A stretch of 64,000 nucleotides of DNA from Rubrivivax sp. (lineage in GTDB: Bacteria; Pseudomonadota; Gammaproteobacteria; Burkholderiales; Burkholderiaceae_C), in NCBI GenBank assembly GCA_016789955.1, contig JAEUPB010000104.1, positions 1 through 64,000 of the forward strand. The letters are read 5' to 3'. Below the pieces are notes generated by a model. The model was not told the DNA's origin and ran no database searches. It was given only the letters and a program-made list of their open reading frames with translations. Within the stretch, counting starts at the first letter, position 1. Each line of letters opens with the position of its first letter. Both the position numbers and the translations under genes were made by a program. Below, one piece after another: positions 29,349-39,004 of this stretch.

Positions 29349-29654
29349 CGCGCGGCGAGTCGGGGCCTGGGGATGCGGGGTCCGTGGCGTTGTGCGCACC
29401 GCGGGCCGGGCGGGCCGGTGGCGACCCCCGCGGCCGGGTGGCCCGGCGATGCACCTGCCCGTGCGGACAGTGACCTGCCGGCGCGCGCTGCCGACACTGC
29501 GGGCAGCCGCCGACCCCTCCGCACCTTGCCGCTGAACCTCGATGATGACCCGCCGAGCCGCGCCCGACTGGCGGCCGTCCGGACACCTGCTGCGGCTCGC
29601 CTCGGGTGCACGGCCGGGCGCGGGCGCGAGCAGGCGCTGGATACGATCGCAGGG

Positions 29655-32060
29655 GTGACCCCACCCCGGCCCGAATCTCACGAGCCCCTCCCCGCCGAGG
29701 CCCGGGTGCTGCTCGAACAGGCCTGGCGCGAGCACAGCCGCGACCCGCAGCAACTCGTGCCGCTGGGCCTGGCGGCGGTGGAGGCCGCCGGCGAAGGCAC
29801 CGAAGGGGCCGCGCTGGGCTGGCTGCACGTGGCCTGGGGCCGCCGCTACCGGGGAGAGCTGGAGGCGGCGCAGCACGCGCTGACGCACGCCCAGCGGCTG
29901 GCCGAGCGCCTCGGCAGCGTGACCGCGGCAGCCAACGCGCGCGACCTGCAGGCGATGGTCTGGAGCGGCCAGCGGCGGTGGGCCGAGGCGCTGCAGCTGC
30001 TCGATGCCAACCTCGCGGTCGATCGCGCGCTGCGCAGCGCCCACGAGCGCAGCAGCACGCACCTGCGCCGCGCGGGCCTGTTCGACCAGCTTGGCCGGCG
30101 CGACGACGCGCTGGCCGAGCGCTATGCCTACGCTGCCTGTGCGCGCGAGAGCGGCGACGATGCGCTCGTCGCGCATGCGCTGGGCCTGCTCGGCGGGCAG
30201 CACGCCGACCTCTACAACCTCGAAGAGGCCGAGCGCCTGTGCGCCGAAGGCGCCCTGCTGGCCGAGCGGGCAGGTGCCTTCCACGCTTGGGTGATCGCGA
30301 GCCTGAACCGCCTGAACGCCCACGTCGGCCTGGCGCGCTGGGCCGACGCGCTGCCGGTGGTGCGCGCGCTGCAGCAGGCCGAGCCGCGCATGAACCGGCG
30401 CGCGCGCGAGCAGCGCCTGATCGTCTACGCCGACGTGCTGGCCGGTGCCGACCCGGCGCACCTGTGCGGCGAGGCGATGGCGCTGCTCGACGAGAGCCGG
30501 GCGCTGCGCCACCTGGGCAGCGAGAGCCTGCTGAGCTGGACCACGGCGCGCGTGTGCGTGCTGCTGGCGCAGGGCCGCGCCGCAGAGGCGGCCGAGGTGG
30601 GCGAGGCCTGGCTGGCCGATCCCGTGGCCGGCACCGACCCGGCGCAGGTGCCCAGCGAGCAGCTGCGGCTGCTGCGCGCACTGGGCCGCGCGCACCAGCA
30701 GTGCGGCCGGCTCGAACACGCTCTGCAGCGCGAGCGCGACGCCTTCGACGTGCACGAGACGCTGGTCGGCCGCAGCGCCCGCGCGCGGCGGCTGGCGCTG
30801 GAGATCGCGCACCAGCTCGAACGCGAGCGCTGGCAGCGCGAGCAGGCTGAACAGCGCGGGCGCAGCGCCGAGGCCGCGCGTGCGCGGCTCGACGAGCTGA
30901 ACCGCGCGCTGGCCGAGGCCAGCGCGGCCAAGACCCGCTTCCTCGCCGCCGCCAGCCACGACCTGCGCCAGCCGGTGCAGGCGCTGGCCCTGTACCTGGC
31001 CTCATTGCAGCGCGAGGCGCTGGCCGAACCGGCGGCGGACCTGGTGGCGCACATGGGCCAGTCGCTGCAGGCGCTGGTGGCGATGTTCGAGGTGCTTCTG
31101 GACATCTCGCGGCTGGATGCCGGCGTGGTGCAGAGCCACCCGCAGCCGGTGGCGCTGCCGCTGCTGCTGCAGCGCCTGGTCGACGAGCACCGCGCGGCCG
31201 CCGATGCGGCCGGGCTGCGGCTGTGGCTGCGGCTGCCGCCGGGCGCTTCGGCCGCCACCACGCGCAGCGACCCGGTGCTGCTCGAGCGCTGCCTGCGCAA
31301 CCTGCTCGACAACGCGCTGAAGTACACGCGGCGCGGCGGCGTTCTTCTCGGGCTGAGGCCGGTGGCCGACGGCTGGCGCATCGACGTCACCGACACCGGC
31401 ATCGGCATGAGCCCCGACGAAAGCGCCCGCGCCTTCGAGGAGTTCTACCAGGCGCAGAACAGCGAGCGCGACCGCAGCAAGGGCCTCGGACTGGGGCTGG
31501 CCATCGTGCAGCGATTGGCGCAGCTGCTCGGGCACCGCGTCAGCCTGCGCTCGCGCCGCGGGCGCGGCACGCGGGTCAGCGTGCTGCTGCCGCGCAGCCT
31601 GCCGGCAGCGGCACCTGTCGAGTCGGCCGCCGATGCGGACCGGCCCGGTGCGGCAGGCGGCCGGCGGCTGATCGCCGTGGTGGATGACGACGCCGCCGTG
31701 CGCGACAGCCTCGCCGGGCTGCTGCAGCGCTGGGGCCACCGCGTGCTGGCGGCGGCCGGCGCGCAGGAGCTGCTGCAGGCCTGGCGCGACGCCGGCCAGC
31801 CGCCGCTGGACGGCGTGCTCGCCGACCTGCGGCTGCGCGACGGCGGCGACGGCATCGCCGTCATCGCCGCGATGCGGGCGGCCTGCGGTGCGGCGCTGCC
31901 GGCGCTGGTGATCACCGGCGACATCGAGCCCTCGCGGTTGCAGAGGCTGCAGGCGACGGGCTTGCCGTGGCTGCCCAAGCCCGTGATGCCGATGCGGCTG
32001 CGCAGCTGGCTGGCAGGGCTGCGGCCAGGCGGGGGTCCGCACCCGGCCGACGACCCCTGA
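29655..32060 (+). CDS. TPR-containing hybrid sensor histidine kinase
   Basis: An 801-residue soluble kinase. Residues 1 to about 370 are repetitive Ala/Leu/Arg-rich helices resembling TPR units (GELEAAQHALTHAQRLAERLGS, RRWAEALQLLDANLAVDRA, YNLEEAERLCAEGALLAERAG). A coiled coil at about 370-420 leads to the dimerisation domain with the phospho-His near residue 435 (ASHDLRQPVQALALYLASL), the ATPase domain (NLLDNALKYT, DTGIGMSPDE, GLGLGLAIV) and a C-terminal receiver (VVDDDAAVRDSLAGLL, ADLRLRDGGDG, WLPKPV). No membrane segment is seen. A TACGAT hexamer ends 7 nt before the GTG start. It probably phosphorylates the divergent NarL-type regulator. Confidence 0.88.
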   Translation: MTPPRPESHEPLPAEARVLLEQAWREHSRDPQQLVPLGLAAVEAAGEGTEGAALGWLHVAWGRRYRGELEAAQHALTHAQRLAERLGSVTAAANARDLQAMVWSGQRRWAEALQLLDANLAVDRALRSAHERSSTHLRRAGLFDQLGRRDDALAERYAYAACARESGDDALVAHALGLLGGQHADLYNLEEAERLCAEGALLAERAGAFHAWVIASLNRLNAHVGLARWADALPVVRALQQAEPRMNRRAREQRLIVYADVLAGADPAHLCGEAMALLDESRALRHLGSESLLSWTTARVCVLLAQGRAAEAAEVGEAWLADPVAGTDPAQVPSEQLRLLRALGRAHQQCGRLEHALQRERDAFDVHETLVGRSARARRLALEIAHQLERERWQREQAEQRGRSAEAARARLDELNRALAEASAAKTRFLAAASHDLRQPVQALALYLASLQREALAEPAADLVAHMGQSLQALVAMFEVLLDISRLDAGVVQSHPQPVALPLLLQRLVDEHRAAADAAGLRLWLRLPPGASAATTRSDPVLLERCLRNLLDNALKYTRRGGVLLGLRPVADGWRIDVTDTGIGMSPDESARAFEEFYQAQNSERDRSKGLGLGLAIVQRLAQLLGHRVSLRSRRGRGTRVSVLLPRSLPAAAPVESAADADRPGAAGGRRLIAVVDDDAAVRDSLAGLLQRWGHRVLAAAGAQELLQAWRDAGQPPLDGVLADLRLRDGGDGIAVIAAMRAACGAALPALVITGDIEPSRLQRLQATGLPWLPKPVMPMRLRSWLAGLRPGGGPHPADDP

Positions 32061-32091
32061 CGCGCACGGCGCGCGCCACTGCCTGGCGGCG

Positions 32092-33756
32092 TCAGGCGAC
32101 CGCGGCAGCGTCGGTCGCCGGTGCGGCGTGGCGCGATGTGCGCGCGGCGCGTCGCAGCGCCACCGCATCGGGCGCTGGCTGCGCGTCGTCGCCGTCGAGC
32201 CGGAACACGCGCACCGCGCTGGTCACGGTGTGCATGCGCGCCTCCAGGCCGGTGGACGACGCGGCGAGCTGCTCGACCATCGCCGCGTTCTGCTGCGTGA
32301 TGCTGTCGAGCTGGGCGATGGCGCTGTTGATCTGCGAGATGCCGGTGAGCTGCTCGGACGCGCCGCCGTGGATCTCCTCGATCAGCGTGTCGACCTGCTC
32401 CACCGCCTGCAGCGCCTCGCTCATGCTGGCCTGCGCGCCCTGCGTGGAGCGGGTGCCGGCCTCCACCTTCTGCATCGAGTCCTGGATCAACGTGGCGATC
32501 TCGCGCGCCGCGTGGCCGCTGCGCTGGGCCAGCGCGCGCACCTCGCTGGCCACCACCGCGAAGCCCTTGCCCTGCTCGCCGGCGCGCGCCGCCTCCACCG
32601 CGGCGTTGAGCGCCAGGATGTTGGTCTGGAACGCGATGCTGTCGATGGTGCGGATGATCTCGCTGATGCGGTTGGAGGCATCCTGGATGTCGAGCATCGA
32701 GCGCGACACCGTGGCCACCGCCTCCGAGCTGCCGCGCGCGATGCCGCGGGCGCGGGCGGCGATCTCCTTGGCGCGCTCGGCGGTGCCGGCGGTCTGGCGC
32801 ACGGTGCCGGTGATCTGCTCCATCGTGGCGGCAGTCTGCTGCAGGCTGCTGGCCTGCGATTCGGTGCGCGACGACAGGTCGTGGTTCCCGGCGGCGATCT
32901 CGTGCGTGGAGACGCTCATGCCGTCGACCTCGGTGCGCGCGTCGCGCACCATCGAGCGCACGTTGACGCAGGTCTGCGTGAGCGCCCTTGCCAGCCGCCG
33001 CACCGCGGCGTTGCCGCGCACATCCGACAGCAGCTGCGTCAGGTCGCCCGCAGCCATGCGGTTGGCGTAGGCGAGCAGCGCGTCCAGGCCGGCCTCGGAA
33101 CGCGCCGAGGCCCAGCCCGCCAGCGCGGCCGAGGCCAACGCGGCGGCGGCGGCTGCACCCGCCATCACCGGCCACCCGCTGCCGCCGAGCGCGCCGCCCA
33201 GCGCCACGCCGCCGCCGACCATCACCGCGGCGCCGATCGCGAAGGCGCCGTGCGTGCCCGGCCGCAGCGCACGCGCCAGCCGCGCCGGCCAACGGCCGTC
33301 GACCACATCGCCGCCGCGCAGCACGTGCACGAGGCGCCCGGCGCGGGCCTCGTCGCGCATCGTCGCGTACAGGGCCTCGGCCGCCTCGACCTGCGCGCGC
33401 GCCGGCTCGGTGCGCACCGACAGGTAGGCCACCGGCCGCCCGTCGCGCATCAGCGGCGTGACGTTGGCCAGCACCCAGTAGTGGTCGCCATCCTTGCGAC
33501 GGTTCTTCACCAGGCCGGTCCACGGCAGGCCGGTCTCGATGGTGGCCCACAGGTCGCGGAACGCCTCCTCGGGCATGTCGGGGTGGCGGATCAGGTTGTG
33601 CGGCTGGCCCATCAGCTCCCCGGCGGCATAGCCGCTCAGGTGCACGAAAGCCGGGTTGCAGTGGGTGATGCGACCCTTGAGGTCGGTGGTCGAGACCAGC
33701 GTCTCCCCGGTCGGGAAAGGGAACTCGCGCTGGCTGACGGGATGGTTGACGCGCAT
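32092..33756 (-). CDS. Aer-like PAS-domain methyl-accepting chemotaxis protein
   Basis: A 554-residue receptor. It has no periplasmic domain; the N-terminus is a PAS domain of the aerotaxis type ([66 protein letters not shown]), which in Aer binds FAD and reports redox state. Two adjacent hydrophobic segments follow (about 160-210), then HAMP-like sequence and the signalling hairpin with the tip [50 protein letters not shown]. The C-terminus is Ala/Arg-rich without a CheR tether. AGGAG precedes the ATG at 33756. It stands apart from the che genes further right. Confidence 0.92.
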   Translation of the reverse strand: MRVNHPVSQREFPFPTGETLVSTTDLKGRITHCNPAFVHLSGYAAGELMGQPHNLIRHPDMPEEAFRDLWATIETGLPWTGLVKNRRKDGDHYWVLANVTPLMRDGRPVAYLSVRTEPARAQVEAAEALYATMRDEARAGRLVHVLRGGDVVDGRWPARLARALRPGTHGAFAIGAAVMVGGGVALGGALGGSGWPVMAGAAAAAALASAALAGWASARSEAGLDALLAYANRMAAGDLTQLLSDVRGNAAVRRLARALTQTCVNVRSMVRDARTEVDGMSVSTHEIAAGNHDLSSRTESQASSLQQTAATMEQITGTVRQTAGTAERAKEIAARARGIARGSSEAVATVSRSMLDIQDASNRISEIIRTIDSIAFQTNILALNAAVEAARAGEQGKGFAVVASEVRALAQRSGHAAREIATLIQDSMQKVEAGTRSTQGAQASMSEALQAVEQVDTLIEEIHGGASEQLTGISQINSAIAQLDSITQQNAAMVEQLAASSTGLEARMHTVTSAVRVFRLDGDDAQPAPDAVALRRAARTSRHAAPATDAAAVA

Positions 33757-33915
33757 GCTCGGGACTCCTGCGTCGGTGTACGGGGGGCTCGGGCCTCTGC
33801 GGGCCCTGGCCGGCACTGTGCCCGCAGAGGCCCTCGCCCGCGCGCAGATATGTGCCATGGCGGCTGTGCAGCTCTTCCGCAAGCCGCGCCGCCGAGAGCG
33901 CGGCACGAGTCTGGC

Positions 33916-33921
33916 TACAGT
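33916..33921 (+). promoter_or_regulatory. candidate -10 element TACAGT for the deaminase gene
   Basis: TACAGT within CTACAGTGCGC, 25 nt before the ATG of the deaminase gene. It matches the elements at 712 and 9900. Confidence 0.4.
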
Positions 33922-33946
33922 GCGCCATCCACCCGCGAGGACCGCC

Positions 33947-34984
33947 ATGACCCACCCGCCCGCCGACCCGTCGCTGCCCGCGCTGCTGCAGCGCATGCCC
34001 AAGGCCGAGCTGCACATCCACATCGAGGGCTCGCTCGAGCCCGAGCTGATCTTCAGGCTCGCCGAGCGCAACGGCGTGAAGCTGGCCTACCCGAGCGTCG
34101 AGGCGCTGCGCGCGGCCTACGCGTTCACCGACCTGCAGAGCTTCCTGGACATCTACTACGCCGGCGCCAGCGTGCTGCTGAAGGAAGCGGACTTCTTCGA
34201 GATGGCGTGGGCCTACTTCGAGCGCGCCGCCGCCGACAACGTGGTGCACGCGGAGCTGTTCTTCGACCCGCAGACCCACACCGACCGCGGCGTGCCGATC
34301 GAGGCGGTGATCGTCGGGCTCACGCATGCGTGCCGGCGTGCGCATGCCGAGTTCGGGATCAGCGCGAAGCTGATCCTGTGCTTCCTGCGCCACCTGAGCG
34401 AGGAGGCCGCGTTCGCCACGCTCGAGGCCGCGCTGCCCTACCGCGAGCACTTCATCGGCGTGGGGCTGGACAGCTCCGAACGCGGCCATCCGCCGGAGAA
34501 GTTCTCGCGCGTGTTCGCGCGTGCCCGCGAGCTGGGCCTGCACGTGGTGGCGCACGCCGGCGAGGAAGGGCCGGCCGCCTACATCGAGACGGCGCTCGAC
34601 GACCTGAAGGTCCAGCGCATCGACCACGGCGTGCGCTGCGTCGAGAGCCCGGCGCTGGTCCGGCGCCTGGCGGCGAGCCGCGTGCCGCTGACGGTGTGCC
34701 CGCTGTCCAACGTGAAGCTGTGCGTGTTCCCGACGCTGGCCGCGCACACGCTGCCGCAGCTGCTGGCCGCCGGCCTGTGCGTGACCATCAACAGCGACGA
34801 CCCGGCCTACTTCGGCGGCTACATCAACACCAACTTCGTCGAGACCTTCGCCGCGCTGCCGCAGCTCGGCCGGGCCCATGCGCGGCAGCTCGCGCTGAAC
34901 AGCTTCGAGGCGAGCTTCGTCGACGTGGCGCACAAGGCGCGCTGGCGCGCGCAGCTGGACGCGGTCATCCCGGCGGACGCCTGA
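33947..34984 (+). CDS. adenine/adenosine deaminase family protein, probably adenine deaminase
   Basis: A 345-residue zinc hydrolase. Motifs: [16 protein letters not shown] (two His zinc ligands), [10 protein letters not shown] (His and catalytic Glu), RIDHGVR (His) and [11 protein letters not shown] (Asp). The wording [20 protein letters not shown] and [13 protein letters not shown] matches the Pseudomonas PA0148/yeast Aah1 branch that I recall as true adenine deaminases, rather than classic adenosine deaminase. Adenine would become hypoxanthine, a substrate of the XdhABC enzyme encoded in this window. No signal peptide. Substrate choice is an inference from these motifs. Confidence 0.9.
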   Translation: MTHPPADPSLPALLQRMPKAELHIHIEGSLEPELIFRLAERNGVKLAYPSVEALRAAYAFTDLQSFLDIYYAGASVLLKEADFFEMAWAYFERAAADNVVHAELFFDPQTHTDRGVPIEAVIVGLTHACRRAHAEFGISAKLILCFLRHLSEEAAFATLEAALPYREHFIGVGLDSSERGHPPEKFSRVFARARELGLHVVAHAGEEGPAAYIETALDDLKVQRIDHGVRCVESPALVRRLAASRVPLTVCPLSNVKLCVFPTLAAHTLPQLLAAGLCVTINSDDPAYFGGYINTNFVETFAALPQLGRAHARQLALNSFEASFVDVAHKARWRAQLDAVIPADA

Positions 34985-35489
34985 TCGTCATCAGCAGCGC
35001 CGGGCCGTCCGGCGTCTGCACCACGCCCACCGCGGCGAAGCCGGCGGCGCGACAGCAGGCGATGGCGCGCCGGTTGTCGGGGTGCGGATCGGTCTGCACC
35101 ACGGTGGCGTGCGGGTCGGTCTCGAACAGCCACGCCACGAAGGCTCGCACCATCGCCCGGCCCAGCCCCTGGCCGAGGCGCCCGCCGTCGGCAAGGTACT
35201 GATCGATGCCGCGCGCGCCGGGGTCGGTCTCGTCGGTCCACCAGCCGTCTTCGCCCATCACCCGGTAGCGCTGGATGAAGCCGGCCGGCTCGCCATGGAG
35301 CCGGGCCACGTAGCCACGCACCTGGTCGCCGGCCAGGTCCTCGCGCAGGTCGGCCTGCAGCTCCTCCAGCGTCGGCGGCCCGCCCCACCACGCCTGCACG
35401 TGCGGGCGGCCGAGCCACTCGCGCAGCATCGGCAGGTGCGCTTCGGTGACCGGCTCGAAGGTCCAGTTCGCCAAGGCGTCGCCGCTCAC
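34965..35489 (-). CDS. GNAT acetyltransferase resembling AAC(6')-Ib aminoglycoside acetyltransferases
   Basis: A 174-residue GNAT enzyme. Its order of motifs follows AAC(6')-Ib closely as I remember it: [17 protein letters not shown], then [57 protein letters not shown] (acetyl-CoA loop), [21 protein letters not shown] and [13 protein letters not shown]. Such enzymes acetylate the 6'-amine of aminoglycosides; chromosomal relatives often have other amine substrates. It starts with GTG at 35489, overlapping the dioxygenase stop by 4 bp, so the two are cotranscribed. No integron or transposon sequence is nearby. Confidence 0.87.
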   Translation of the reverse strand: MSGDALANWTFEPVTEAHLPMLREWLGRPHVQAWWGGPPTLEELQADLREDLAGDQVRGYVARLHGEPAGFIQRYRVMGEDGWWTDETDPGARGIDQYLADGGRLGQGLGRAMVRAFVAWLFETDPHATVVQTDPHPDNRRAIACCRAAGFAAVGVVQTPDGPALLMTIRRPPG

Positions 35490-36346
35490 GACGCCGGCAG
35501 CGCCGCCTGCAGCGCCGCGGCGCCGCTGCCGAACGCGTAGGCGTCCATCGCCAGGCAGCCGAAGGTGAGGCTGGCGTGCAGCCGCCGCGCCTGCGCGCCG
35601 TCGTCGGCCGCGCCTTCGGCCGGGTACCAGGGCAGCCAGTGCTCGTCGGTCGGGTGCATCAGCGCGGCGTGCGGGGCCTGCCGGCGGTAGTCGAGCAGCG
35701 CGGCGGTGTCGCCGTGCTCGGCACGCTCGTGCACCCAGGCGCGGAAGGCGGCGGCCTCGGGGATCTCGGCCGAGTCGATCGGCGGGCGCGTGCCGCCGCC
35801 GAACACCATGCGCAGGTTGTGCGTGAGGCTGCCGCTGCCCACCACCAGCACGCCGTCGTGCGTGAGCGGCTCCAGCGCGCGGCCGAGCGCCTGCAGCTGC
35901 GCCGGCGGCGCGTACGGGTCGAAGGCCAGCGGCAGCACCGGAACATCGGCGTCGGGGTAGACGTAGCGCAGCGGCGTCCAGATGCCGTGGTCCAGGCCGC
36001 CCTGGTCCACCACCTGCGGTGCGAACCCGGCTTCGGTCAGCAGCGCGGCCACGCGGCGGGCCAGCTCCGGCGCGCCGGGGGCGTCGTAGCGCAGCGTGTA
36101 GAGCTTCGGGTCGAAGCCGCCGAAGTCGTACACCGCCTCGTGGCGGGCGCCGGCCAGCAGCACCGGCACGCGTGCCAGCGTGTGCGCCGAGAGCGCCACG
36201 ATGGCCTTCGGGCGGCTCCAGGTGGCGTCGATCGCCGGGCCGAGCTGGCGGAAGAAGGCCCCGGCCTCGCGCGGCTCGAGCGCCGTCATCGGCGAGCCAT
36301 GCGACAGGTAGAGGGTGGGCAGCGGCATCGTGTTCATGGGCGGCAT
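35486..36346 (-). CDS. DODA-type extradiol dioxygenase (YgiD/LigB family)
   Basis: A 286-residue non-haem iron or zinc enzyme of the LigB fold. Metal-site and catalytic segments: YLSHGSPMTAL (His), ALSAHT (His), GLDHGIWTPLRYVYP (His) and VVGSGSLTHNLRMVF (His). E. coli YgiD of this family opens the ring of DOPA; the natural substrate here is unknown. The start at 36346 is not certain: ATG codons at 36337 and 36328 are also possible and none has a strong ribosome site. Its stop overlaps the start of the acetyltransferase gene. Confidence 0.9.
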   Translation of the reverse strand: MPPMNTMPLPTLYLSHGSPMTALEPREAGAFFRQLGPAIDATWSRPKAIVALSAHTLARVPVLLAGARHEAVYDFGGFDPKLYTLRYDAPGAPELARRVAALLTEAGFAPQVVDQGGLDHGIWTPLRYVYPDADVPVLPLAFDPYAPPAQLQALGRALEPLTHDGVLVVGSGSLTHNLRMVFGGGTRPPIDSAEIPEAAAFRAWVHERAEHGDTAALLDYRRQAPHAALMHPTDEHWLPWYPAEGAADDGAQARRLHASLTFGCLAMDAYAFGSGAAALQAALPAS

Positions 36347-36424
36347 TGCAGCATGGCCTGCGCCTGCCGGGGTTCAAGCACGTTGCACGCAGCGTTCGCG
36401 GGGCCGTTGCGCTACCGTCGCGCG

Positions 36425-38980
36425 ATGAGCGCTGCCGCCACCCCCCTCAAGCCCCCGTCGCTGACCGCGCTGGCCTGGCGCCAGACGGTCCGCGATTTCC
36501 GCGCCGGCGAACTGCGCCTGCTGGCGGTGGCGGTGATGCTGGCGGTGGCCGCGCTGACGGCCGTGGGCTTCTTCGCCGACCGCCTCTCGGCGGGCCTGAC
36601 GCGCGACGCCGCCGCCTTGCTCGGCGGCGATGCCGTGGTGGCCAGCGACCGCCCGACGCCGCCCGAACTCGTCGCCCAGGCGCGCACGCTCGGGCTGGCG
36701 GTCGCGGCGACGACGAGCTTCCCGAGCATGGCCCGTGCACCCGATGACAAGGGCGGCGGCACGCGCCTCGTGGCGGTGAAGGCGGTGACCGACGCCTATC
36801 CGCTGCGCGGCCAGCTGCAGACGCGCCGCGCGGCCGATGCCCCGGTGGAAGCCACGACACGCGCGCCCAAGCCGGGCAATGTGTGGGTGGACGCCGCGCT
36901 GCTCGACGCGCTCGGTCTCTCGATCGGCGACCGGCTGCTGCTGGGCGACGCCAGCCTCGTGATCGAGCGCACCATCGTCATCGAGCCCGACCGCGGCGCC
37001 GGCTTCATGAGCTTCGCCCCGCGCGTGATGCTGGCCGAGGCCGACCTCGCCGCCACCGCGCTGATCCAGCCCGCCAGCCGTGTGACGTACCGGCTCGCCG
37101 TGGCCGCGCCGGCCAATGCGACGGCCGCGGTGGGCGAGTTCGTGCGCCGCGCCGAAGCGCAGATCGCCTCGGTGCCGCTGCGCGGCGTGCGCGTGGAATC
37201 GCTGGAGAACGGCCGCCCCGAGATGCGCCAGACGCTGGACCGCGCCGAGAAGTTCCTGAACCTCGTGGCGCTGCTGGCGGCGCTGCTGGCGGCGGTGGCG
37301 GTGGCGATCGCCGCGCGCGACTTCGCGCAGCGCCACCTCGACGACTGCGCGATGCTGCGTGTGCTGGGCCTGTCGCAGCGGCGCATCGCCGGCGCCTACG
37401 CCATCGAGTTCGCGTGGGTCGGCGTGATCGCCAGCCTGGCCGGTCTGCTGGTGGGGCTGGCGGTGCACCAGGTGTTCGTGTGGCTGCTCGCCGGGCTGGT
37501 GCAGGCGAGCCTGCCGGCGCCGTCGTGGCGGCCGGCGCTTTTCGGCGCGGGCGTGGGCTTCACGCTGCTGGTGGGCTTCGGGCTGCCGCCGGTGCTGCAG
37601 CTGGCGCGCGTGCCGCCGCTGCGCGTGATCCGGCGCGACGTGGGGGCGCTGAAGGCGTCGTCGCTGCTGGTGCTGGCCGCGGGCATCGGCGGCTTCGTGG
37701 CGCTGCTGCTGGCGGTGTCGCGCGACCCGAAGCTGGGGCTCATCGCGGTGGGCGGCTTCGCGGCGGCGATCGTCGTGTTCGCGGGGCTGGCGGCCCTCGC
37801 CGTGCAGGTGCTGAGGCGCACGGTGCCCGAGGCGCGCGCACCGCGCTGGCTGGTGCTGGCCACGCGCCAGATCGCGGCGCGGCCGGCGTTCGCGGTGCTG
37901 CAGGTCTCGGCGCTGGCCGTGGGGCTGCTGGCGCTCGTGCTGCTGGTGCTGCTGCGCACCGACCTCATCGCGAGCTGGCGCCAGGCCACGCCCAAGGACG
38001 CGCCCGACCGTTTCGTCATCAACCTGCAGCCCGAGCAGGGCGAGCCGTTCCGCAGCGCGCTCACCAGCGCCGGCGTGCAGCGCTACGACTGGTTCCCGAT
38101 GATCCGCGGGCGGCTGGTGGCGATCAACGGCCGCGCGATCACGCCGCAGTCGTTCGCCGACGAGCGCGCCCAGCGGCTGGTCGACCGCGAGTTCAACCTC
38201 AGCCACGACGCGAAGCTGCCCGACCACAACACGCTGGCCGGCGGCCGCTGGACGGCCGACGAGGCCGACGCCATCTCGGTCGAGGAGAGCCTGGCCCAGA
38301 CGCTGCAGCTCAAGCTCGGCGACAGCCTGTCGTTCGACATCGCCGGGCAGGTGCGCAGCGCGCGCATCACCAGCCTGCGCAAGGTCGACTGGGGCTCGAT
38401 GCGGGTGAACTTCTACGTGCTGTTCCCGCTGGCGCAGATGACCGACGTGCCGGTGAGCTACATCAGCGCGTTCAAGGCGCCGGCGCAGGCGGGCTTCGAC
38501 GCGAAGCTGGCGCGCGAATTCCCCAACATCACCAACGTCGACGTGTCGGCGTCGATCGCGCAGGTGCAGCGCGTGCTGGACCAGGTGATCCGCGCGGTGG
38601 AGTTCCTGTTCGGCTTCACGCTGGCCGCCGGCCTCGTGGTGCTGTTCGCCGCGGTGACGGCCACGCGCGAGGCGCGCTCGCGCGAGTTCGCGATCATGCG
38701 TGCGATGGGTGCGGGCGCACGACTGCTGGCGCAGGTGCAGCGCACCGAACTGCTGGGCGTGGGCGCACTGGCCGGGCTGCTGGCCTCGGTGGCCGCGCTG
38801 GTCGTCGGCTGGCTGCTGGCGCGCTATGCGTTCGAGTTCACGTGGCGCCCGCAGGCCTGGGTGCCGCTGGCCGGTGCGGCCGCCGGCGCGTTGCTGGCGC
38901 TGGCGGCCGGCTGGTGGGGCCTGCGCGACGTGCTGCGCCGCCCGGTGCTGGAGACGCTGCGGCGCGCCGGCGCGGTGTAG
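36425..38980 (+). CDS. FtsX-like ABC transporter permease (YbbP type)
   Basis: An 851-residue membrane protein with two MacB/FtsX core units: an N-terminal helix (LRLLAVAVMLAVAALTAVGFF), a large extracytoplasmic domain, a three-helix block (FLNLVALLAALLAAVAVAIAAR, FAWVGVIASLAGLLVGL, GAGVGFTLLVGFGL), two central helices, a second extracytoplasmic domain and a final three-helix block ending at residue about 845. The architecture matches YbbP, which works with the ATPase YbbA and lysophospholipase TesA. No ATPase gene adjoins, so the partner must be encoded elsewhere. Function in lipid or lipoprotein handling is inferred. Confidence 0.9.
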   Translation: MSAAATPLKPPSLTALAWRQTVRDFRAGELRLLAVAVMLAVAALTAVGFFADRLSAGLTRDAAALLGGDAVVASDRPTPPELVAQARTLGLAVAATTSFPSMARAPDDKGGGTRLVAVKAVTDAYPLRGQLQTRRAADAPVEATTRAPKPGNVWVDAALLDALGLSIGDRLLLGDASLVIERTIVIEPDRGAGFMSFAPRVMLAEADLAATALIQPASRVTYRLAVAAPANATAAVGEFVRRAEAQIASVPLRGVRVESLENGRPEMRQTLDRAEKFLNLVALLAALLAAVAVAIAARDFAQRHLDDCAMLRVLGLSQRRIAGAYAIEFAWVGVIASLAGLLVGLAVHQVFVWLLAGLVQASLPAPSWRPALFGAGVGFTLLVGFGLPPVLQLARVPPLRVIRRDVGALKASSLLVLAAGIGGFVALLLAVSRDPKLGLIAVGGFAAAIVVFAGLAALAVQVLRRTVPEARAPRWLVLATRQIAARPAFAVLQVSALAVGLLALVLLVLLRTDLIASWRQATPKDAPDRFVINLQPEQGEPFRSALTSAGVQRYDWFPMIRGRLVAINGRAITPQSFADERAQRLVDREFNLSHDAKLPDHNTLAGGRWTADEADAISVEESLAQTLQLKLGDSLSFDIAGQVRSARITSLRKVDWGSMRVNFYVLFPLAQMTDVPVSYISAFKAPAQAGFDAKLAREFPNITNVDVSASIAQVQRVLDQVIRAVEFLFGFTLAAGLVVLFAAVTATREARSREFAIMRAMGAGARLLAQVQRTELLGVGALAGLLASVAALVVGWLLARYAFEFTWRPQAWVPLAGAAAGALLALAAGWWGLRDVLRRPVLETLRRAGAV

Positions 38981-39004
38981 CGGCAGCGGCGCGGGGGAGC
39001 GACG

